Assembly (NCBI GenBank): GCA_949361645.1
Contig: OX442421.1
Span: forward strand, 6,898,888 to 6,962,887
From: Spongilla lacustris
Taxonomy: Eukaryota; Porifera; Demospongiae; Spongillida; Spongillidae
DNA length: 64,000 nt
Direction of reading: 5' to 3'
Shown here: one piece after another, positions 1 through 12,200 of the stretch
Layout of the letters: every line of letters starts with the position of its first letter
Position numbering within the stretch: the stretch's first letter is position 1
Notes under the pieces: generated by a model
Databases searched by the model: none
What the model was told of the DNA's origin: nothing
What the model saw: the letters and a program-made list of their open reading frames with translations, nothing else
Program-made: the position numbers and the translations under genes

Positions 1-843
1 CAGAAGGCAAAAAAAATATCTTTCCTGAGGAGTGATAGTTTACAATCTTAGTGATGCTGGCCGGAGTCTAGGTTGCTTCCAAAAAAGGGGGAGGGGCCCA
101 AATAAAATGATACATAAAAATATATAAATAGTGCAAATATTTAAAGTATACATGTAGCTATACGGTACAAGCCACCATACCATAGCTTTATTAGTACAAC
201 TAGACCTAAGTAATTATTAATTGTGCAAGGCCTAGGACTGGTAATTAAGATGTACATAATATATATAACTCTTTTCCAATCTTAATCCACCACTAACAAT
301 TTAATTGTTGCTATAAGACCCCTTGCCACGTCATCGCAGGAAGGTTTGACAAAACATTAGTGATGATATTATTTTGTCCCAAAATTTGTGCGTTATTTAG
401 AATTTTTGTTTTCATTACGTACGAAAGATGATAACCAAAGCACGTACATGTACATGGAACCAAGTGAAATGTTTATTATTATTAATAATACAACAATCTT
501 AAACAGCCTATAGTTAATGCAAAACACATCTGGTGAGTATTATTTATTTAAATATGAAACAGTGTAATAAAACTAAAACATAGAAGACTCATAAGTGATT
601 TCAAAGTGTTCATATTCAGCTCAATGGATATCTCAATTTAATTAATGGTGTGCGTACAATTACGGTGTTAGATTACGTCATCGTCGTAGCACACGTTTTG
701 GTTCAAAACAATATGGCCGCTAATGTTTTGATCCTTCCTGCGGCAAAGGGGCGTGTAAAATTAAATGTACTTAGATTTATATTTTGAAACACAATCCTTG
801 TACATTGTACGGACTACCCGTGTGTACGCCCCTGCATACATAC
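1..843. other. Intergenic sequence, no gene seen
   Basis: This stretch is AT-rich with scattered TACATGTA-type motifs and stop codons in every frame. I looked for the last exon expected for the neighbouring aldo-keto reductase pseudogene (the partner of 4994-5191) and did not find it, so the pseudogene probably lost its 3' end or that exon lies before the window. Confidence 0.6.
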
Positions 844-945
844 CTCTTTAAAGCTGGTGCTGTAGTTGATGGCTAGTCGCGTGATGTCTACACCGTGTTC
901 TGAACAGTATCTTGACGCGTCCACTGCAGCCTTCTTTAACTCCGG

Positions 946-3033
946 TAGGCACTGCGGAATTTTTTTAAAAATGCTCAAAAGATTATAATATTATTATCGT
1001 TAGAAAGAGCAAAAAAAGCTGCGTTTAACATACTTTATGCGTCACCGTAGCATATTTAGCACCGGAGATATGTAGCGCCAAAGTGACAACTTTTTTTGTA
1101 CAGCGGTCAATGCGTAATCGCAATAAAAACTGTGACGGTTGAGGAACAATAAAGCATAACCTTGCCATTCCGTAAGATATTAATTCCAAACATTGCATAT
1201 AAGTGGTTCTGACTTTGTTAAGACTTTTAGAAGGGTTTTAACTAAAATTCATTACATGTATATTTTCAAATTGTGAACAAAAAACTGACTAGCATGCATA
1301 CACTTGAGCACAATATCATTTAGCATAGAAGAATATTATTTTCATTGGCCACAAACACTAAATCACCAATAAATAGTCCACGAGCATGTCAATGACCATC
1401 AATTCCTTATTCTTCAGATTCATCCATCATTCAATATTTCATTTTTAGTTTTGGTAACTTGCTTTATGGGTTATCTGCCCATCGTATAGTACGTTGGTGA
1501 ATTTACATGCACCTTGCAGAGAAGTTAAATTAGTAAATACTCTGGAAATGAAGGTTTGCTGCTCCTGTGGAATTGTCATAGTATACATGTATATTTTTTG
1601 CAAGATGTATAGTCATCTTATGAGGTTATAATGTCTCAGTATAACTCTAAGATTCTAACATTCACAGCTACACTTGAAAACCATAGTAGAACGTATTTTA
1701 ATGGTGGCATACTATATGTATAAAGGCCCTCACCTGGCTGACTATTGTACTCGTTGCAGTACAAGTGCAGCTATGGCTAGCTGTTCGGTTGACATCAACA
1801 TTGTTGATTATATATGCATGTATATAATTATATTATATTGCTGCAATCTATGTCGTAAGCGTCAGCTGAAATTCTGATTCGTTTAACGAGTTCTGCAAGC
1901 ACCATGCTTTTGCCTCCTCTCTGAGATCTTCCACTAATAGACCCGTCATATCACGCGCTTTCGGATTAGGCTCGTGGCTCTTGTTCCAGAATGGTCCCTC
2001 TGGGATGTCAAGCTGCATTGGTTCTGATTTCTGAAAAGAACCCGTGGCGTTTGACGCGGATAACTGGCTATCTGTAGTACGCACACCCTCAGTGACGTCA
2101 CGTAATCAAATACATTTACTGAAGAATCCTAACATTAAATACAATTTCTTAAATTAGACGCTTTTCTGCCTTTATAGCAATGTTTAGTATGGTTAACAAA
2201 TGTCCAATAAATTATTAAAAATTATATGGTTACTTTAGGGACCTCTGAATAGTATGACATGATTTTCATCTCTTAAGTCGAATTAATTCGGCCGTAATGA
2301 TGCTAAGCAGCACTCATATCAAAAACCTTATAAAAGCAATCCTAACTTCACAACGAATTGGAGTTAAGAGTTCAAACATTCCATATATATAGCTACTATA
2401 ATGAGCTATCTGGCAAAACAAAAAGGAGCTCTTAAGTCGAACTATTTGTTGAGTTGTAAGCCAAAAACCTTAACCTGAAGATACCTTTATGTTTTGACCC
2501 TGAAAATTCAGTGTCAGATAGGAATTCCGACATTTTTAGTGATCCAAACCCAAAAGTTATGATCTAAGTTATAAAAAATGATGCTTCTGTAGATCCTGGT
2601 GTATAGTACCATTTGATGTATCGGTCCAAAGATGTTCCGTAACTGGCGCATCGTAGAAGGTACCCTGCGCTTCGTCAAATCTTTATGAAACTTCGTAGAA
2701 AGATAGAAGGATGAATTATCTAGAGGGGAGAATACCTACCGTGGAGGGGACGCAGCGTTTAGGAGTCGAAAATCGTGGCCAGAAAACTATATTCGATTTG
2801 AACAACACTTAATAAATACGGTGCGTGTTTTAAAACTTAAAAACTAGTCTGGTCTATTGCTCACGCATTCGGCAGTCGTTCTTAATGCATAGTAAGCCAC
2901 AACGAAGCACAATGAAGCTACCAGATCGTTTTTACCAAATGGTGTCAATAAATATTTTTAAAATTGCAAACAGAAAAATTTTCTTCTGACGTCTAGGATT
3001 TTACGGTCCAAAATCAAGGATTCCGCAGTGCCT
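946..3033. mobile_element. 2.09-kb non-autonomous DNA transposon inside the AKR pseudogene
   Basis: The left end reads TAGGCACTGCGGAAT (946-960) and the right end is its reverse complement (3020-3033, plus the next A). The 8-bp AACTCCGG at 938-945 recurs at 3034-3041 as a target-site duplication; the terminal T/A could make it 7 bp. Removing the element and one TSD copy restores the reductase exon in frame (PEL-KKAAVDA against PEI-KKAAVDA in copy 2). An 8-bp TSD and a TAGG-type terminus fit the hAT superfamily, but I see no transposase, so it would be non-autonomous. The family assignment is inference. Confidence 0.75.
1848..2084 (-). other. Exon-like open frame inside the transposon, unassigned
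   Basis: About 78 codons are open on the minus strand, with protein-like composition (PMQLDIPEGPFWNKSHEPNP, then LLVEDLREEAKAW). The apparent start is GTG, so it would need to be an internal or terminal exon; an AG lies just upstream. I recognise no family. It could be a captured host exon or a remnant of transposon coding sequence, or chance. Confidence 0.15.
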
Positions 3034-3771
3034 AACTCCGGCGATGCTGGGTGCCATGGCGGTATGCCCTTGCCGCCTTCCGTAAGGAGACCCATGCCTA
3101 CGGGACTGGCGTTGATGAGCGGGATGCCTTTGGCCTTGTAGTAGCTGAATTCGTCGGTTAGGGACGAGTCGTTTAGAGTGAGTCTGCAATAGGAGAGGAC
3201 GCTGTCTATCTTCACGGGGCTCTTCTCGACGATGGCTCTCAGTGTGGAAAGCGGGTAGCCAGTGATGCCGATGTACCTGCACAGCCCGCGCTCCTTCAGT
3301 CTCTGTAGCGCGGGAAGTGTGCTTTGTACGACAACGTCTACGGACGGTGCAAACTCCACGTCGTGAACCTGAAGGAGGTCGACGTAGTCCAACTGCAGCC
3401 TCTGTAGGCTCTCCTGAGCGCTCGCTGTTACCTTTTCAGCAGAGAAGTCGAACATTTTGGCTGCGTCTTTCTCGTATCTTGCTACCTTTGTGCCTCTCTC
3501 GCGGTATCCCTTTCAATGCATTGCCGATAAAGCGCTCGGAAGCACCCTGTCCGTACCAGTATGCCGTGTCGATATAGTTAATGCCGCGGTCGATGGCATA
3601 TTTAAATGCGCGAGTGGCTTCCTCTTCGTCAAAATGATCGACGTGTAACTGTCCGTAAACTGAGCCACCCAATCCTAACACCGAGGTTGCAACATTGGTG
3701 TCTTCCAGACGCCTGTACAACATTGCAGGTCCACAACCCAGCGTCGACGTCGGAACCGTAGTGGCGGCCAT

Positions 3772-4993
3772 ATGGTCTATCTTGTATTCATAGGTCGGCC
3801 TACGTACCCAACATATTCAAGGTGATTTAGGCATTTTTGATATGATATGCAGTGGAACAGCATTTCTTTCAAGTTACTAAGTTCAAAAGTGAGTTTAAGG
3901 TCAATATTTGGCTGTCTAGTTTAAGTAGGCATATCCATAATCAAATCAACTACCATATGATTTGGTATTATGCAATAGTGAGTTATTAAATTCAAAGTTT
4001 AGGTCTTCAAGTTTGATTTGTTTTGAATATTAACTAGAAAAACGTAAGTAGAATTTAATATTTTTTCAAACTTTATAAATTCATCAATTAGTTAAAATGT
4101 TGCTGTACATTATAGACACTATTTGATTTTCTTTTTAAATGCAATTAAATATTACAGTTCATATTTTTTAAATCATTATTTAAATCGATAATCCTACTTT
4201 AAAGGAATCTTATTTGTTTAAAAGTATTGCATTCTGTTGTGAACACTCAGGTATTTAGTGATGTAACTGTAACGGACTTCAATGTTTTGCACCATTGAAC
4301 CCTTGTTTCTTAAACCACCATTGCCTTCAAATTCTATATACCATTACCTTTCTCAGAGAGAGTTTTTTTAATTACTAATTATAACTTTCAATAATTAAAA
4401 AACCAACAATTTTGGGTCAGTCAGGTGCTCATTGCTGCTGAAGTGGCACAAACATCAGTGTAACAATGCCAAGTGTCCTGGTTACCTTCCCTTAGTGGTT
4501 GAGACTTGTGGTAATGGAGGAGGAAGCTGCCATGCAACAGCCTTAGAATTTAGATTATACTTTGCAAATTTAAATTTATCAATCACTCTAGTTTGTGTGA
4601 TAGTGATGCCTTGAATCCCAGTTCCCTCAAAGTTCTGTTTGTTGTGCATACACTAGGCAACATGTTGTGTGCAACTCAAATGAAATGGGTAAAAGTTCAG
4701 TAAGCCTCAGTAAACTGCAATGTAGAGTTTTACTGAAATTTTACTCATACATGTATTCATTTGAGTTGCACACATGGCCTTAATGGTTAGATGTTCTTGG
4801 ATAGTAAATATGACATACATTGTACTTGATAACCCCCTCCCTCCCCCTTTTTTTTATCAGGGGCCTCATGGCAAGCAGATTGCATAAGCAAGTTGATTTT
4901 GACAAAAAGGTGCTACCTACAAACAATAATTTCTGCATACTGTGTGAATTCCTAAACTTACAAAAAGGATTTGCAGCTGCTACTGCGATCAAA
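3772..4993. other. Intergenic region with a degenerate MITE copy
   Basis: No gene is seen. At about 4300-4375 the sequence (CCATTGCCTTCAAATTCTAT followed by a CTTTCTCAGAGAGAG motif) matches one arm of the palindromic element at 45826-46100, so it is a half copy of that repeat family. The remainder is AT-rich. Confidence 0.5.
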
Positions 4994-6052
4994 TTAAAGG
5001 GATTTTGTTATGTCTTTTCTATACTTCTCCAACTCCACACCTTCCCAGTGCTTGGACTGGAGGGGGTCAAAGAAGGTCCTCTTAATGTGGTCCCTCACCT
5101 CAGCTTCCTTCTTAGTAAGAGGAAGGCATGCTGCCTCTATGTTGCTGTCTACCATGGCCCTTGTGGTCATGCTCACCAGGGTGGTAGTGACCTGATGGGT
5201 TAAGAATACATCGATCTGTAGCTATCTATTGCTGCTGATAATACATACCTCTTTAAAGCTGGTGCTGTAGTTGACGGCTAGTCGCGTGATGTCTACACCG
5301 TGTTCTGAACAGTATCTTGACGCGTCCACTGCAGCCTTCTTTATCTCAGGCGATGCTGGGTGCCATGGCGGTATGCCCTTGCCGCCTTCCGTAAGGAGAC
5401 CCATGCCTACGGGACTGGCGTTGATGAGCGGGATGCCATTGGCCTTGTAGTAGCTGAATTCGTCGGTTAGGGACGAGTCGTTTAGAGTGAGTCTGCAATA
5501 GGAGAGGACGCTGTCTATCTTCACGGGGCTCTTCTCGACGATGGCTCTCAGTGTGGAGAGCGGGTAGCCAGTGATGCCGATGTACCTGCACAGCCCGCGC
5601 TCCTTCAGTCTCTGTAGCGCGGGAAGTGTGCTTTGTACGACAACGTCTACGGACGGTGCAAACTCCACGTCGTGGGCCTGAAGGAGGTCAACATAGTCCA
5701 ACTGCAGCCTCTGTAGGCTCTCCTGAGCGCTCGCTGTTACCTTTTCAGCAGAGAAGTCGAACATTTTGGCTGCGTCTTTCTCGTATCGTGCTACCTTTGT
5801 GGCGATAAAGTACCTCTCTCGCGGTATCCCTTTCAATGCATTGCCGATAAAACGCTCGGAAGAACCCTGTCCGTACCAGTATGCTGTGTCGAGATAGTTG
5901 ATACCTCTATCAAGAGCATATTTCATTGCTCGAACCGCTTCTTTCTCGTCAAAAGTGCCGTAAGAATTCCCGTATCCTGAACCTCCCATTCCTAGTACCG
6001 AGAGAACCATGCTGGTGTCCCCCAGGCGACGACGAACTTGCAGCATAGCCAT
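4994..6052 (-). CDS. Aldo-keto reductase, L-galactose dehydrogenase type (intact copy)
   Basis: There are two exons, 6052-5249 and 5191-4994, joined in phase 0 by a 57-bp GTATGT...CAG intron, giving 333 residues, about the usual 320 for this family. The AKR catalytic tetrad is visible: Asp55 and Tyr60 in YLDTAYWYGQG, Lys86 in IATKVARY and His127 in LLQAHD. Further family signatures are FDFSAEKV, ESLQRLQLDYVDLL, YIGITGYPL, NASPVGMGLLTEGG and PPWHPASPE, which match plant L-galactose dehydrogenase block by block. Such enzymes are cytosolic NAD(P)-dependent oxidoreductases acting on aldoses; the substrate here is unknown. The start is the first ATG of MAMLQVRRR, placed by alignment with RRLG at the family N-terminus. 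Upstream in-frame codons exist, but they overlap the short spacer to the divergent CEP85-like gene. Copy 1 next door is a pseudogene. Confidence 0.9.
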
Positions 6053-6213
6053 GTTAATGAAGGCGCTGTACAGTGCACATGTACACAGTATTGCATGGTA
6101 AACATGAAAATTATGTATTGTGACTGGAACGGAAACTCGTTTAATTAGCACATCAATATTTTGAAATAAAACTCCACACGTGCACGTGAGTATCATTTAA
6201 TTTTCATTCGAAT
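6053..6213. promoter_or_regulatory. Short divergent intergenic region, probable bidirectional promoter
   Basis: Only 161 bp separate the ATG of the intact reductase (minus, 6052) from the ATG of the CEP85-like gene (plus, 6214). Both genes must therefore start transcription in or very near this spacer or inside the opposite 5' UTR. It holds a CACACGTGCACGTGAG stretch with a CACGTG E-box-like core near 6175-6190. Promoter function is inferred from the geometry. Confidence 0.5.
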
Positions 6214-9200
6214 ATGTCCACAAATCCGACTCATTCCTACGGCAAGATATCAGAATGGTCTACACCATATCCTATGTCTTCGAAGCTAGAAACTGCCTTC
6301 CTTGCGTCAGATGCGCAGAACCAAGCTCATGGTATGGTTAGCAGTAGAATGTATGACATTTTAATATACTGTTGAGTTCTGGGGGGAAAAAGGCTAAGCC
6401 TACTGTAAAGGCGTTCTAAATTTGGCTGCTGTTGCTTGTGTGTAATCGCGCATTTGATAAACATAGTTATATGCTTCTATGCTTCCCACTCCGTTCCCTT
6501 AGGCGTACAACAGACGCGTTCTCAAGGAGAGCCGGTTCCCGCCGATTTACGCCGCGCTGAGCACATTTCAGCAGCTTCTGTTTCCAGCTCTTCCGGATAC
6601 ATTGCACCATCCTTCACCGCCTTTTCTCAAATGTCTTCAAAGGCATTGCCCTCCTGGCCGCGCTCCATTCACGACGATCCCTCTTCCTCTGTTTCAACTT
6701 CTCCGACGCCCGCCATTTTCGCGTACTCCACTCCCAAGCACCACTCGTCGAGGTATCCCCTCGTAGAGCGGCCCATGTCCCCCATGACCGACCGACCCAT
6801 GTCCCCCTTTTTGGCGCGGGCGCAGCTGCAGCTAGCCGTTAACAGCGGGTCGGAAGCCCTCTCGGCAGCGTCTACCGGCTCTGCTCTCGCTGTAGGCTCA
6901 GGTCCGAGACCGCATTGCCCCACAGCCAAGGTTGCACCTCTGGGCACCAACAGCGACAAAACCGCGGAGTCCCGAATGGACCAACTGCAGGCGTCGATCG
7001 ATCTGGACGAGAAGGAGAGGATTAAGAAACTGTCAGAGACACTGGGACAGCTAGGGATCTCACCAGCCAGGAGTGATAGCCGTTTAGGCGAATCAGGCTG
7101 GAAGGGAGTCCTTGAGATGAAGGACCGCATATTAAACCAGAAGAGCCAACTTATTGAGAGGTTTGTGTGTATTGCATGGCCGTTGGGTGTGGCATGGCCG
7201 TTGGGTGTGTGCTATACGAGTGTGGCACTGTTATTTGAGTGTGGCATGGCCATTGAATGTTGCACAGCCATAGCAATTGAGTGTGTGTGGCATGGCTATT
7301 GTGTGTGGCATGGCTATTGAGTGCATGTAAGTGTGGCATTGTATACATGTACATGTACATGGCTGTTAAAATGTACACCTGTATTTGCTGTTTGTTTACT
7401 TGTTAAGGTGGTTATTGTTCTGATGTAAGTGATTTGTATTCATCCAGGCTGAAGCAGAACATGGCAAGACTTCAGCAGGAATTGAAGGACAGCGAGGCAA
7501 GGCTGAAAGACATGGTTGCGATGAAGGGGCAGGAAGCTAGCCAGTCAATGTTATCCTCCAGAATCCAGGTGTGTATTTATACCCTCCTCTCCCTGCCACT
7601 CTTCAAGTCTCTCTCTCTATCCCCCCCCCTGTTATGTACATGGTGGGTGGTGGGCCTTGCCTATGGGCCCTTGATGTATTGATTCTAATTCTTGCACTTC
7701 AAATCTAGTTAAATATCATGTAGTAGATATCTCATCTACCAGGTAGTAGATATCTCATGTACCAGGTAGTAGATATCTCATGTACCAGGTAGTAGTAATC
7801 TCCTTTACCAGGTAGTAGATATCTCATGTACCAGGTAGTAGATATCCCATCTACCAGGTAGTAGATATCTCATGTACTAGGTAGTAGATATCTCAAGTAC
7901 CAGGTAGTAGATATCTCATGTACCAAGTAGTAGATATCTCATGTACTAGGTAGTAGATATCTCATCTACCAGGTAGTAGATATCTCATGTACTAGGTAGT
8001 AGATATCTCAAGTACCAGGTAGTAGATATCTCATGTACCAAGTAGTAGATATCTCATGTACCAGGTAGTAGATATCTCATGTACCAGGTAGTAGATATCT
8101 CATGTACCAGGTAGTAGATATCTCATCTACCAGGTAGTAGATATCTCAAGTACCAGGTAGTAGTAATCTCATGTACCAGGTAGTAGATATCTCATGTACC
8201 AGGTAGTAGATATCTCAAGTACCAGGTAGTAGTAATCTCCTTTACCAGGTAGTAGATATCTCATGTACCAGGTAGTAGATATCTCATGTACCAGGTAGTA
8301 GATATCTCATCTACCAGGTAGTAGATATCTCAAGTACCAGGTAGTAGTAATCTCCTTTACCAGGTAGTAGATATCTCAAGTGCTGTTGGGGTGCAGCAAG
8401 GTAGTGGTTTAAAATGGGCCATTGCTGGGTGGGGGTGGCTTCACTGTTCACCTAATGTTGGAAGTGCTCCATTTAGGTCTGCTTTTGGATTAGCATAATT
8501 GGCAGCTGTGTATCATCATGCCTATGTGTGTACATTGTATTTGCATGTGGTATGGGCTTGTGGCTGTTTGCATGTGTGATGTAAATAGATTATTTGTTCC
8601 CCTAGCAATAATCAGATGGGCTTAGTACCTATACATGTTATGCCCTTTCCTTATTAGGAAAGCTTTAGGTACACATGCCCATCCTTATTAGGAAAGCTTT
8701 AGGTACACATTATTAGGAAAGCTTTAGGTACACATGCCCGTCCTTATTAGGAAAGCTTTTGGTTTCCGGCCTCAGTTAACAAAGAGGTCTGGTCTACATG
8801 GCAGCAGCGAACAGTTTTCTTGCTTTGATTACTCTACAGCTACGTGTTGGCCTGCATGATGGAACCTTGTGTGAGCACCACAGGGGGTGAAGACCAAAGC
8901 TGTCTCTGTGTGTACATGCACATAGGCAGATGGCCACATGCTCTCTGTGTGTGTGTGCCTTTCATCGAACATCTGTCTTGTTGGGTGGTCTGGTAGCCAT
9001 AATTTGATTATCTCCCGACCATCCATGTTGTCTCTTCCTCATAGTGAACCCTTCTAACTGTCATTTACAGTTAATTGACGTAGACACTACCCATAGTACA
9101 CACTTAGATATCAGGATTTGGATGCCTTTTTCCCCCCCTGTTCTTTCACTAGTTTCTCTGTCTTTCGAATGGTAAGCTTTCATGCTTATATCTTAGCTGC

Positions 9201-12200
9201 TTGTTCTGTAAGACCAGGCACACACATGATCCATAATATATACATGGGGAGGGACATGACGAGGGATTTACAGGTAGTTTTTTTCAATCTTTGGTTCTTA
9301 CACACTGGTCAGTGGACTGCCTGTCATAGGGCACTGAAAATTTTAATTAGCCATACTTAATTAGCCATACTTCTGCATGTCCTGGGCAATACTTCATGCT
9401 TGCATACATGTCCATGTGGCTTTTATAGCTCATTTAATCCCCATGGCAACAGTTCATGTCTGCTGGCACACCCAAGGACCTATCCCTGCTCTTGTTTGGT
9501 TTGTTTGGCTGTCAACCACTTTCAGTGTCTCTGGGGACAAGGGTAGTGGTAAGGGCATAACAGCTACAAAGCTGTTATGCCCTTACCACTACCCTTGTGT
9601 CCATTGAAATCTGTCGAAGTCTGCAGTGCTGTAGAACAAGTTGTGTGCCCTGTACTTGTACATGCAATTTTCCCCAAAGCAAAGTATAATGCCAGTACCA
9701 ATAGGACTGCACTAATATGATCTTCATGAAGATGTACCAATATGACCTTTGTGAAGATATCGCCATATGACCTTCATGAAGGTGTACCCATATGACCTTC
9801 ATGAAGGTGTACCCATATGACCTTCATGAAGGTTTACCCATATGACCTTCATGACGGTGTACCCATATGAACTTCATGAAGATGTACCCATATGACCTTC
9901 ATGAAGATGTGCCCATATGATCTTGAGGCGTTGTGTTGCAATCTATGCACTGACCATCTTGACTTCACTTTCAGGAGTTGGAAGCCCTAAATGATCGATT
10001 AAAACTGGATCTTATGGAGACAGCAACCACTAAAAACTCAGAGATTGAAAGGCTGTCTAAAAAGCTTGAGTGAGTACAGGAAGTGGGAGTGGCACTTAAT
10101 AGGGTATACATATAGGTAGAGTGTCAGTAGTCCAAAGGAAGGGGGTGCTGATGATTTAAGTGTGGCTTTTCGTGTTTAGTTGTTCAGAACATGACATCAA
10201 ACAAGTCACGACCAGACTTGCAGAGTTGGACAGGGAAACCAGCAAGAGGATCAGTTCTCTTGTGCAGCAGGTGTGTTCGCTGTGTGGTGTGTGTGCAGTG
10301 TGGTGTGTGTGCCTATGTACAGTGGTGTGTGTGTGTGCCTATGTGCAGTGTCGTGTGTGTGTGCCTATGTACAGTGTGGTGTGTGTGTGTGCCTATGTAC
10401 AGTTTGGTGTGTGTGTGTCTATGTACAGTGTGGTGTGTGTGTCTATGTACAGTGGTGTGTGTGTGCCTATGTACAGTGGTGTGTGTGTGCCTATGTGCAG
10501 TGTGGTGTGTGTGCCTATGTACAGTGTGGTGTGTGTGCCTATGTACAGTGGTGTGTGTGTGCCTATGTACAGTGGTGTGTGTGTGCCTATGTACAGTGGT
10601 GTGTGTGTGCCAATGTACAGTGGGGTGTGTGTGCCTATGTACAGTGTGGTGTGTGTGCCTATGTGCAGTGTGGTAGGTGTGCCTACATTGTATGTACAGT
10701 GTGGTGTGTGTGCCTATGTACAGTGTGGTGTGTGTGCCTGGTGTGTGTGCCTATGTACAGTGTGGTGTGTGTGCCTGGTGTGTGTGCCTATGTACAGTGT
10801 GGTGTGTGTGCCTGGTGTGTGTGCCTATGTACAGTGTGGTGTGTGTGTGCCTATGTATCAGTGTGGTGTGTGTGCCTATGTGCAGTGTGGTGTGTGTGCC
10901 TATGTACAGTGTGATGTGTGTGTGCCTATGTACAGTGTGGTGTGTGTCTGCCCATATACAATATCCTTGGGCCCACTAAATTGGTATCCATACCCATGGT
11001 GCCCCCTCTCTTCGTCTATATTGCTACACACTCCCTCTAGTACCAGGTTGGGGTACCAGGTGGAGGTACCAGGTTGGGGTACACCAGGTGGAGGTACCAG
11101 GTTGGGGTACCAGGTGGAGGTACCAGGTTGGGGTACCAGGTTGAAGTACCAGGTTGGGGTACCAGGTGGAGGTACCAGGTTGGGGTACCAGGTTGGGGTA
11201 CGAGGTGGAGGTACCAGGTTGGGGTACCAGGTGGAGTACCAGTGTTATGGTATTTTACCATGTTACACATGTCCTCCTGTGCACAGCTCAGTGAGAAGAA
11301 GAGCATGGTTGAAATACTGGAGCAGAGGCTAGGAGATGTCAGTGCTGAACTTGGGTGAGTTGGGCTGTGTTTAGGATGTTGACATACAAAGTACATACAG
11401 GAGATAGTTATTAAACACATTACAGGTGATAGTTAAAACACATTAATTACATACCTGTGTTAGTTACACATTACAGGTGTTAGTCATCACACTGCAGGTA
11501 TTACGTGTAGTTATTAAGAACATGTATTAGTTATCAAACATTACTTATTAAACACAATACAGGTATTGGGTATTAAGCACGCTATTCATTCAGCAGTAGT
11601 GAGCCTTCAAGGCTCAAGGCCTCACCTACCAAGTGCTCTGTTGTGTACATGTATGCACTGTTGTCTATTTGAAGATATATATTTTCAAAACGTTTTTTTT
11701 TTTTACATGTAAGCACATTATTTATCAGCATACAATGTGAATCATGTTGTGTTGAAAAAATGGATTGGATGGTATGTTAGATATGACCTGCTTGTTTTCA
11801 GTGACTACAAGGAGAGGGCAGAACAATATGCCACCTCAGCTCCTGTCATAGAAGAACATAAGCGGCTGAAGGCCAAGGTATGGTACATGGAGGGGCATCC
11901 CATAGTGCACTTCCTCCTCCCCCCTCCTTCGCATCCCCTAGTGCACTCCCTCCTCCTCCCCCCTCCTTCCTCCTTGGCATTGTCCCAGACCAGCTGATAT
12001 TGAACATATTTCTGTAAATAACTTAACAGTAGGATGTCCACTGCACCCCACACCATCACCAATGTCCCTCCCCTCTATACCCCACACCATCACCAATGTC
12101 CCTCCCCTCTATACCCCACACCATCACCAATGTCCCTCCCCTCTATACCCCACACCCATCACCAATGCCTCTCCCCTCTATACCCCACACAATCACCAAT

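Larger units (their letters stand above)
844..3771 (-). pseudogene. Broken aldo-keto reductase (L-galactose dehydrogenase type), copy 1
   Basis: This is a paralogue of the intact gene at 4994-6052, read on the minus strand from an ATG at 3771. The N-terminal part reads normally (GINYIDTAYWYGQGASERF with the Asp and Tyr of the AKR tetrad). Around 3497, 11 bp present in copy 2 are missing, which shifts the frame just before the catalytic Lys. The rest of the exon, including the LLQVHD histidine region and NASPVGMGLLTEGG, stays readable in the other frame down to 3042. There a 2.09-kb element (946-3033) interrupts the exon. The exon resumes at 945-844 (KKAAVDASRYCSEHG) and ends at a conserved GTATGTAT donor, the same one copy 2 uses. 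No final exon is visible. Two independent lesions make a functional product very unlikely. Confidence 0.85.

Noticed and set aside
3317..3648. Plus-strand frames opposite the reductase pseudogene, and the same at 5626-5808
   Set aside because: Shadows of the GC-rich reductase exon on the other strand.
5010..5203. Plus-strand frames opposite the last reductase exon
   Set aside because: The minus strand reads a conserved AKR C-terminus with proper splice sites.
7724..8386. CRISPR-like regular repeats
   Set aside because: Units are directly adjacent with no unique spacers, inside a eukaryotic intron.
10160..11420. Cys/Val-rich and Tyr/Gly-rich open frames
   Set aside because: Translations of the GT-rich and GGTACC minisatellites; only 10180-10270 and 11287-11354 are exons.
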